A stretch of DNA of 64,000 nt, from NCBI RefSeq assembly GCF_963576615.1, contig NC_088709.1, positions 13,460,764-13,524,763 on the forward strand, written 5' to 3'. This document shows positions 57,101 to 64,000 of this stretch, piece by piece. Every line of letters starts with the position of its first letter. Position 1 is the stretch's first letter. A program made the translations under genes and the position numbers. The notes under the pieces were generated by a model, which was not told the DNA's origin, made no database searches, and saw only the letters and a program-made list of their open reading frames with translations. The stretch comes from Watersipora subatra. Its lineage: Eukaryota > Bryozoa > Gymnolaemata > Cheilostomatida > Watersiporidae.

Positions 57101-60100
57101 AGTATATCAGTAGTCCTCTGCACTACATGATATAGCTGATAATATAGTCTTAGATCCTAAAAAGGCACCTTACTACAGCTCACATCATATTTCAATTAGC
57201 AATGCTAGAGAAGGTATGACAACTTCAAGTCCAACTTACCCAGTTCTGGTCTTCTTCCTGAAAAATAAATAAAATGCATTTCAATGGAGGTACATGATTT
57301 TTTGGTGTTTCAAGAGTTGTGAGCTCTGTAGGTTTGACATAAGATTGTGAAGACAAATCAAAAGATTCTGCTCTCAGTTTGACAATTTACCGATAAAATG
57401 TTTATTTGAGCGCCACTTTAAAACATGCTCATATAGTAAAAGGCTAAAAAATAAAGCATAATGGCATTCATATAGAGGTTTTACGGTAGTTGTTGTAACG
57501 TAAGACTAAAAATTCAATCTGATAGATAGCACAAAACCACCATACATGTCTATGTATATGACGATCAAACTTATTGTTTGTGCATGATACACAGACAGGT
57601 GCATTGTACATTGCACAATATGCAATACAATGTATAGCACAAAACACATTGTACAATACGCAGCATTTTATACAGCGCACGGGCACATTGTACAGCACAC
57701 AAAACACTTTAGCTGCTCTGGTGTAAAAAATGTATCTATGTTTAGGTGTTTGTGTGTGCTTATTTGCAGTTTTATTTTAAAAGAATTTTGTTTTAAAATC
57801 ATAATGCTCAAATTTTAGAATATTTAGAATTAAATATTAAAATAGATTAAAATATTTAACATTAATATTAAAACATTTGAAATTAATATTGAAATATTAG
57901 AGTATTAAAATAGCAAAAGAATAATGCAAATAGCTATGATGCTATGAACTTACTGCGTCTGAGTGCATCAGTAAAGAATTGCATTACAGGAGGTAGAGAG
58001 TTTTCTACAATAAAATTAAAAGAGGTCACTACAGTAAACGCAGTCATCGAGTTTGAGCTAAACAAAGTAATAACTGAATGCTACAACAATCACTTCACGG
58101 TGTATATTTATTTGGAGATGAGGAGTAAACAGAATGCGTCGCCATAAATAGAAATGGTAATAATAAGGACAAGGAATGACTCACTTAGATCACATTTCAT
58201 ACTCTCCGAAGTTCCACTCGCTTGCTGCTCCATTCCGTTTGCAGCCCAATAAGAAAGGCACTCGTAGAGATGTTTGAAGTGCTCCCAAGCCTCTGTAGCA
58301 AGGTTGAAGTCACATTACAAAATTTTTTAATTAGAATTCTATTTGATAAATCATGTCACAAAATGCCATTGTGGCTATATAGAAGTTGATCAAACACCTG
58401 GTAGTCAGAGATGACTATTATTATTATTATTATTCCTGTGACATGCAGCTCAATGTCTTAACAGTACCTGATGTTAGGATATTATATGTGGGCTTGTCCA
58501 TACATACAATCAAAAAAGACTCAATTTTCAAAATGTTCTCTGCGCATACAGACCATGTCTGTTTTGTTTAGAACAATCATAGGGCTCAAAAACATATCAC
58601 TCATCATTGTGAGTCATATACTTTAGTTGTACCATACAATTGACATTAAGGGTTCTCAATTCGACCTCAAAAACTGTATTTAGTGGTAATATTATGTTTG
58701 CTAATATTGGGGAACTAAAAATGCCAAATTACTGAATATCATTTCATTCTGCTTATTACACTGTAGAACACAATGGGAAACAATGAAATAATCCAAAATG
58801 TGAAACCTCTGTTTTTACTACATGTTAACAACTACTAGCTTTATAACTGTCACACGGCTAACCAAAAATATTGACAAGTCACTGTTACACCCTCACTGTT
58901 TAAGTCTCAGTGTTTTTATTTCTAGTTATCTTAGCATTCACCATGAACACACCTTATAATGAGTTTTGGGCTTCTAGGTTCAAATGGATGGCTGGGGGAT
59001 AGTTAGCCATGTGACGGGCTCGTCGTGAGACGTCCCCATGTTGTTGTTTTGTTGCCTTCATAATCCAATTTAATCACATAAAGCAGACTTGCATGTGTTT
59101 GGTTAGTAAATAGTACTAATCCTTACCCTTTGAGATTTTCATTCAATTTATGGTATATAAAAGAAGTCTGTCCATACTGGACCTGTCCATATTTTTATTT
59201 AGTAAAATTCCATTCACATAAGCAACATATATATGGGTGCATACAATGTGTACACACACATCTCGAGGTTGTATGCACCTCGAGATGTGTGCGTATGCAT
59301 CTCAAGTATGCACCTCGAGATGTGTGTGTACACATCTCGAGGTGCATACAACCTCGAGATGTGTACGCTATGAGCAACAAGAGGGTACTGCCCTCCAGCA
59401 AAAAGACGCTGGGTTGTTTATATCGTTGAAAAATAAACTAATTATCGATAAAGCTCTGGTATAAGTTAAATCCGATGAAAGCATGTGAGTCGTTACCAAA
59501 GCATGTGAGTCGTTACCAAAGTATGTGAGTCGTTACCAAAGCCAAAAAGGGTAAATAAACAAGCATGAGCATAAACAAAATAAAACTAATGGAAAAAAAT
59601 TGTGAACGTCTTTCTTGGTCACGAAGGAATATTCACCTTAACCCACATATTGTCGATTCGATCATATTGATTGGCATACTGTGGCTCAGAATTTTGTGAC
59701 AAATAAATAATAACTAAATATTTATTCTATAAATTAAAATATGGCTGTTGTACGGCACACACGGCAGCAAACGTGACAAACTTTTTGTTATTGGTGTATT
59801 TCTCTGAATTCACTCTGAGCTTACCTGGTATGTCAGCTACTGGTATCGTTATATTCTGCTTAAGACGTTCCATCTCCCAAAGCAGCTTTTTTCTTCGACT
59901 TTCTGCAGTAAAACGCCATTTTATGAGACAGTAAATAAATATATGTTAAATAGTTTTTTTTAAATGGCGCAGCACATTTAGCCCTAGAAAATATGACTCC
60001 AAGTTAATTTAGGCTTCCTTGTCGACATTAACAAGTGTACATGCGCAGATGAGGATGTCATTCATTGTAGGACCTCAGGTTATAGGCTTTCTGAGAGACA

Positions 60101-60547
60101 TAGATGTATCATCGGTGTATTACATGCAATAAAAAAACAGTAAAATATAAATTATGAGTGTGTTTTACTTGAAGCAACATTTATATATACTGTTAGTGCT
60201 AAAGGTCTCAGTAGAAATATGCACCTTCAATCGAAATGTAAAGTGATGGCAACCCAACAGGAAAAATAGGTTTTTGATAGAGCTATGGAGTTTTTGAGAT
60301 TTCCTACGCTACAGCAGACTGCAGTAATTTTATTTGGCTGATTTTGTAGTTCTGATTGCGCTCTATCTATGTACAGGTTGGTTAGACAAAAAATTTCGTC
60401 AATTAGTGATGCGAAATGAGGAGGCATAGAAGAAACAAGTTGACAATACCTAGATGTATAATCTCTGATGTCTTTAAGTGAGGAATATTCTGTAGCTCAC
60501 TGCAACTTTCGTTGACACTACAATCAACAGGACATGAGTAACAACTA
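53971..60547 (-). CDS. CLU: Clusterin-like secreted chaperone, 5'-partial
   Basis: Clusterin is a secreted, disulfide-linked extracellular chaperone. Seven exons were chained with agreeing phases: 60450-60547, 59825-59902, 58185-58292, 57240-57257, 56426-56539, 55205-55305, 53971-54177. The evidence is the cysteine pattern. The beta-like part has C-x2-C-x3-C-x5-C (human C-x2-C-x4-C-x7-C). The alpha-like part has C-x10-C-x6-C-x2-C-x7-C (human C-x9-C-x6-C-x2-C-x7-C) within SCRELEAEPEKFCQYYKEG and CDGCEFQAKPDCDSW. Then comes a coiled coil (AAEELQNQISKLQPLLQ) and a C-terminal segment SLHINVHLDREREYSLAK, placed like the VVVKLF..PITVTVP strand of clusterin. The signal peptide exon and first Cys were not found. 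The family call is inference from layout, not strong identity. Confidence 0.72.
54338..54402 (-). repeat. tRNA-derived SINE-like sequence
   Basis: On the minus strand GGAGGTTCAAATCC is a clean B box and TTGATTGGTGCAAATG resembles an A box. The body does not form a standard cloverleaf. It lies in a clusterin-gene intron. Confidence 0.5.
54855..54885 (+). mobile_element. Degenerate Helitron-like 3' terminus
   Basis: CCGTGCAATGCCGGGCATTCAG then TAGT, related to the ends at 17973, 18065 and 19893 but lacking the intact CTAG. Confidence 0.3.
55205..55305 (-). CDS. CLU: Clusterin-like exon: last Cys and coiled coil
   Basis: Phase 1 to 0. It encodes DCDSWREAAEELQNQISKLQ and PLLQTINDHSKVQQ. The leading Cys completes the C-x7-C spacing; heptad-like leucines follow. 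Confidence 0.78.
55306..56425. other. Clusterin-like gene intron
   Basis: The open frame at 55839-56117 on the plus strand has no family match or splice context and is not called. Confidence 0.45.
56426..56539 (-). CDS. CLU: Clusterin-like exon: alpha-chain Cys motif
   Basis: Phase 1 to 1, acceptor ttttag and donor GTGAGA. It encodes APRKVPDEPSCRELEAEPEK then FCQYYKEGCDGCEFQAKP: four Cys with spacing 10, 6 and 2. Confidence 0.8.
56540..57239. other. Clusterin-like gene intron
   Basis: AT-rich; nothing supported. Confidence 0.4.
57240..57257 (-). CDS. CLU: Clusterin-like 18-bp microexon
   Basis: Strong acceptor (tttttcag) and donor (GTAAGT) around 18 bp, phase 1 to 1, encoding RRRPEL. A basic dibasic-type stretch between the two chain-like halves could be a processing site, as clusterin is cleaved between its chains; this is speculative. 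Confidence 0.55.
57390..57486. mobile_element. 97-bp TIR MITE copy
   Basis: TA-flanked; right end ATAGAGGTTTTACGG and left end CCGATAAAATGTTTATTTGAGCGCC, with the AAAAATAAAGC centre of the family at 38888-39003. Confidence 0.75.
58185..58292 (-). CDS. CLU: Clusterin-like exon
   Basis: Phase 1 to 1, acceptor gctacag and donor GTGAGT. It encodes EAWEHFKHLYECLSYWAANG, MEQQASGTSESMKCDL. Two further Cys; aromatic-rich helix. Confidence 0.68.
58293..59246. other. Clusterin-like gene intron
   Basis: Contains a short (ATT)n run at about 58414-58434. Nothing else supported. Confidence 0.4.
59247..59365. repeat. Cluster of inverted CTCGAG-containing repeats
   Basis: Words cacatctcgaggt and acctcgagatgtg alternate in opposite orientation five times, with gcatac/gtatgc spacers. 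The right half inverts the left half, so the whole can form several alternative hairpins. Confidence 0.88.
59481..59540. repeat. 20-bp tandem repeat, 3 copies
   Basis: gcatgtgagtcgttaccaaa three times, with one substitution. Confidence 0.9.
59825..59902 (-). CDS. CLU: Clusterin-like exon: basic helix
   Basis: Phase 1 to 1, acceptor ctgcag and donor GTAAGC. It encodes ESRRKKLLWEMERLKQNITI then PVADIP. There is one possible N-glycosylation site (NIT). Confidence 0.68.
60450..60547 (-). CDS. CLU: Clusterin-like exon: beta-chain Cys motif
   Basis: Phase 2 to 1, acceptor cttacag and donor GTATTG. It encodes SCYSCPVDCSVNESCSELQN then IPHLKTSEIIHL: four closely spaced Cys like the EECKPCLKQTC region of clusterin. 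Possible N-glycosylation site NES. Confidence 0.7.
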
Positions 60548-60874
60548 CTGTAAGTATTTAAGAGTTGTCTTTTCTATGTAATTGATAAACGTAACAAATG
60601 TAGTACTTATACCTATATATATAGGTATATGTTCTATGGTGAAGTTTTTAATAGGCAGCTGTGTTTTTGGTAGCTCTCTTAAGGAACCTCAAAAGATTAA
60701 TGTTCAATCATCCATCTTACTTCACAAAGTGATACCACACAGCATGCTTTAACATAGCCTTAGTAATTTCGGCAATTGAAAGATTAAATAGAAACGAGCA
60801 TGGGTAGTGATGGCAAATCTAGACCAAATATATGTTGCAAATTATGGTTGGTCATGTGTGCCCCATGCTAAAGA
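60548..60874. other. Upstream of recognised clusterin-like exons
   Basis: A phase-2 donor (GTAAGA) at about 60720 follows an open stretch ending KAMLKHAVWYHFV, which could be the preceding exon, but its acceptor is poor and it lacks the expected Cys. I do not call it. Confidence 0.25.
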
Positions 60875-61250
60875 ATTGTTTATAGAGCATTCAATAATTT
60901 TTTTTTCTTTAAATTGCCAACGGTAGACAACTAATTAAATATTGTTTATTTGTATAGAGCATTCAATAGCTGTATTTCTATTGACTTGAAAAGGGTAGAC
61001 AACTAATTAAAACTGGTTCATATAGCATTCAATAACTGCTCATTTTATTGACTTGACAAGGGTAGACAATTAATTAAAACTGGTTCATAGAGCATTCAAT
61101 AACTGCTCTTTTTTTGACTTGACAAGGGTAGACAACTAATTAAAACTGGTTCGTAGAGCGTTCAATAACTGCTCTTTTTACTGACTTGACAAGGGTAGAC
61201 AACTAATTAAAACTGGTTCATAGAGCATTCAATAACTGCTTATCAAAATG
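60875..61250. repeat. About 67-bp tandem repeat, 6 copies
   Basis: The unit contains tagagcattcaataactg, then tgacttgacaagggtag and acaactaattaaaactgg. Copies start near 60885, 60957, 61023, 61090, 61157 and 61224. Confidence 0.9.
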
Positions 61251-61329
61251 TGATACTATTCTTCAAAATTCAAAAACTAACTATAATCTGACCAAGTAAA
61301 AATGATTCATTGAGCATTTATATGTTAAA

Positions 61330-61440
61330 TAAAATAATTATCTAATTTATTAAATTAATAAATTTTGATTAATTAATTGATCAATTAATTAAAAGTAATT
61401 AATTAAAAAAAATTAATTAATTTTTAATTAATTAAAAACG
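61330..61440. repeat. TTAATTAA-rich palindromic tract
   Basis: Almost only A and T, with many overlapping ttaattaa words and attgatcaat. It can form many foldbacks and breaks the tandem array to its left from a partial unit to its right. Confidence 0.8.
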
Positions 61441-62562
61441 CTCTTTTTAATTAAGTGACAAGAGTAGACAACTAGCTAAGTTAAAACCCTTTCCTAAGAA
61501 GAAAGCTTTGAAAGCAATGCATCGCTCACAAATATGCATCCATACTCAGTTGGTATATTCATATTTTTCTAAATAGACAGTTATTAAATACATAGGCAAA
61601 TTATTTTTCAACTTGCTCAAAACTTCAGCAAAAGTTGTGCTGCTTTTAGAGAATTTTAAATTTTTACTCCTCAACTTTCGCTCAGTAATATTGTAACATT
61701 ATATATAGGCTATTTTTAGACACAGCTAAGTTTATGTGGTATCTTTTAGCTAGTCATTTTATATGCTGCTCTTTGACTATAAAATGTTTTTGTAACTAGC
61801 AAGAGCCAACTTTCTGGCTCAAACAAGAGTTGGTGTAATAGAGTTTAATACCATAAAAAGTACGTTCATAGACGCAGAACTTTATTTTACGGCATTGATG
61901 TAAACCGAGCGAATTAGCTTTGGTTACAGAACTACTGCTTGTGAGAAGGTTGGAAGGAAAATTGTCAATTATATTTGGAAAGATATGAACAAGTTATAAC
62001 ATCTGAAGGTATGTGAAAGCGTTTTCTGAATTTTTTTACGTGCCAAAAATTGGTCATTGATTTTAAGATTGGCTAGTTAAGTTCTCGTAACTCTAAACCG
62101 GTAGTTCTTAACTCTGTTGTACATATTGAACCTAGATAATTTGCTATCCCAGTTTATTATGTAACAATTTCTAAATTTTTGTTAATATTTTTTGTACATT
62201 TTAACTTCAAAAAACTGTTTTGTGCTCACTCTAACTAGAGACATTTATATAATGAATGCCCGTGTACGTAGCAGGCCATAGAATGAACTTATTATAAAAC
62301 TAGAAGGGCTGTTTTAGTTCCAGTATCGTTCACTCTGAAAATCGTCAGGTGTGAGATTCATCACCATTACATGATTATATTATTTATATGATAGACGATA
62401 TCTTTTTAAATGGTGGCGATTTTCAAATCGGTTACCTTTAAAAATCTTAGAATCTTTAGATCTTACAAATTGTATTAGCAGAAGAATGCTGGGTATTAGG
62501 GGAATATAACTCCTATTGAAGCAATCATTCTTTTTAAACACTTACCATATTATCTATGTTAA
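61441..62562. other. No gene recognised
   Basis: The 5' exon(s) of the clusterin-like gene could be here or beyond the window; I could not identify a signal-peptide exon. Confidence 0.4.
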
Positions 62563-63472
62563 AGGTTGACTTGCAACAAAATTCACATTACAGTTATTTG
62601 GTATCAAAAGGTTCACCATGTCTTACTCTGTTGTGTTGTAGGTGCAAAATATGTGGAAATGTGATTACAAGCTCTTGAAAGCTCAAAAACGAACAGTTAA
62701 TCGCCGCCATCATGAAACTGCCATAGATTAGAATCCCTTTCCAAAGGGCTCAAATGGGACGTAGTAATTGAACAAGATGGCTTCTGTTTACACTTTCATG
62801 CAACTCATTTGTCAAAATATTTTTACGAATATACTTCACGCATTCAATAAAACCATGTCTATTGTTCTTACGCGTCTATTTCATCATCATTGTAGTGCTA
62901 TCACTTTCAGCACTGATATCTCAAAACCTACCATGAAAACTTGTTTAACTTTTTAACCTTAGCTCAAAGATGTGCATATCATTCTCTGATGAACATGACG
63001 AGCCTGTTGGTCACCTGTGATAGTCGAAAAATGCTGCAGAAAATATTTGCGCTGTTTGGCAGGAAGTATGGGTCACACGATCAGATTACGACTAGAGGAT
63101 TAGACCAAGCCGAAACAAAACTGTAAAGTAGCGAGCATTTATATTTGATACGGGCTTTTCAGTAAAATCCGAAGTGTTTGTCATAAACTAGTGCTACGAG
63201 AAGTTTTATATCGAGCCTTTTACTAGCGTTTCAATTCACGTGAGAAAATTACATGTCAAAACAATAACCAAGCGTTTGACTACGTCAGAGAAATAAATTG
63301 ATTCCAATCTACGGCGGCTTCAGGATGGCGGCGATTATCTGCTCGTTTTTGAGCTTTTAAGAGCTTGTAATCACATTTTCACATATTTTGCACCTACAAC
63401 ACAGCAGAGTAAGACATGGTGAATCTTTTAATACCAAATAACTGTAATGTGAATTTTATTGCAAGTCAACCT
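62563..63472. mobile_element. Long-TIR DNA transposon, copy 2
   Basis: The same family and orientation as 505-1420: starts AGGTTGACTTGCAAC after TTAA (62559-62562) and ends GCAAGTCAACCT. The right flank is TCAC, so the TTAA duplication is lost on that side. Open frames inside are shadows of the repeat. Confidence 0.8.
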
Positions 63473-63737
63473 TCACAAAACGTCACAAACTATTAAATTG
63501 ACTTATTGTGAAGCTCTAGGTTTATGTGAGTATTTATTAAAAAATTAATAATGATTTTTCATCACATTCAAGACAGTTGTACGTTTTACTGGCGCACAAA
63601 ATGACCTGTGCATTAACATCACTGTGTTCAAAGAGCAAGACTAGTACAATGCATAAACTCACAACAATCTTTTTTATAAAGGCATGACTTGGCAAACCAG
63701 CGTGCTTTCTGCTGTTGTCTTTCAAAGTTCTCCATCG

Positions 63738-63821
63738 ACCCCCTGAGACTAACTCATCAAACCCCTAGGGGGTTGATCGAACCCTCTAGGGGGTTGATCA
63801 AACCCAGGTTAAGAACCACTG
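63738..63821. mobile_element. hAT (Charlie-like) terminus
   Basis: The minus strand begins CAGTGGTTCTTAACCTGGG, the usual end of Charlie-group hAT elements, followed by two copies of tagggggttgat. The partner end was not found in the window. Confidence 0.55.
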
Positions 63822-64000
63822 CTCTAAATTAATTAGTCTATCAACTACTTCAAAAAGCTTCTGTAAGGTGAATACAACTTTGAGTAAACATGTTTACAAA
63901 TAGGCATCAGTTCGTCAAAGCATTTAGTCAACCGTGTTTAAATTCGATCTTTTGTTTTAAACGACTTTCTAGATTCTTACGCAACCTTTCTAATCAAAGG

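Noticed and set aside
62768..63126. Two plus-strand frames near the right edge
   Set aside because: Both fall inside the long-TIR element and have near-identical but broken counterparts in the copy at 505-1420.

Overview
The window is animal nuclear DNA. Genes are broken into short exons with GT-AG introns, there are no operons or bacterial signals, and introns are full of DNA-transposon remnants, SINE-like pieces and minisatellites. The AT-rich composition, the compact genes and the mix of families (Mondo, a papain-type peptidase, an ELAV-family RNA-binding protein, a clusterin-like chaperone) suggest a bilaterian invertebrate. I cannot name the species. Four genes were rebuilt exon by exon; in each, splice phases agree across the whole chain.

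Layout. (1) 353-24408, + strand: the 3' part of a Mondo gene (MLXIP/MLXIPL, i.e. MondoA/ChREBP), running from the N-terminal Mondo region through bHLH-zipper to the C-terminal dimerisation/cytoplasmic-localisation domain; its 5' exons lie left of the window. (2) 25055-32064, - strand: a complete papain-family (C1A) cysteine peptidase with signal peptide and I29 propeptide, and a tandemly duplicated 207-bp exon. (3) 34378-35860, - strand: a 5'-truncated, inactivated non-LTR retrotransposon. (4) 39018-43330 (perhaps to about 48.4 kb), - strand: an ELAV/Hu-family gene with two RRMs and a Q/A-rich C-terminus, with no third RRM found. (5) 53971-60547, - strand: a clusterin-like gene recognised by its cysteine pattern; its 5' exon(s) were not found.

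The Mondo and peptidase genes converge, and their polyadenylation signals sit 4 bp apart on opposite strands near 24.94 kb. Transposon remnants with visible ends include a 0.9-kb long-TIR element present at both ends of the window (505-1420 and 62563-63472), mariner/pogo-like elements (1654-2936, 14867-16012), a Harbinger-like element (4152-4937), a hAT element with a perfect 8-bp target duplication (7632-9265), a small TIR family (38888-39003, 57390-57486 and fragments) and Helitron-like 3' ends. Six minisatellites have periods of 18, 22, 63-65, 32, 73 and about 67 bp.

The genes are not an operon and no shared pathway is implied. Mondo is a glucose-responsive transcription factor, the peptidase is predicted lysosomal or secreted, ELAV proteins bind AU-rich RNA, and clusterin is an extracellular chaperone. 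The most notable points are the possible mutually exclusive peptidase exons, the ELAV protein lacking RRM3 with a stop codon inside a splice-donor-like sequence, the clusterin-like gene, and a Mondo basic region lacking the usual E-box-contacting histidine.
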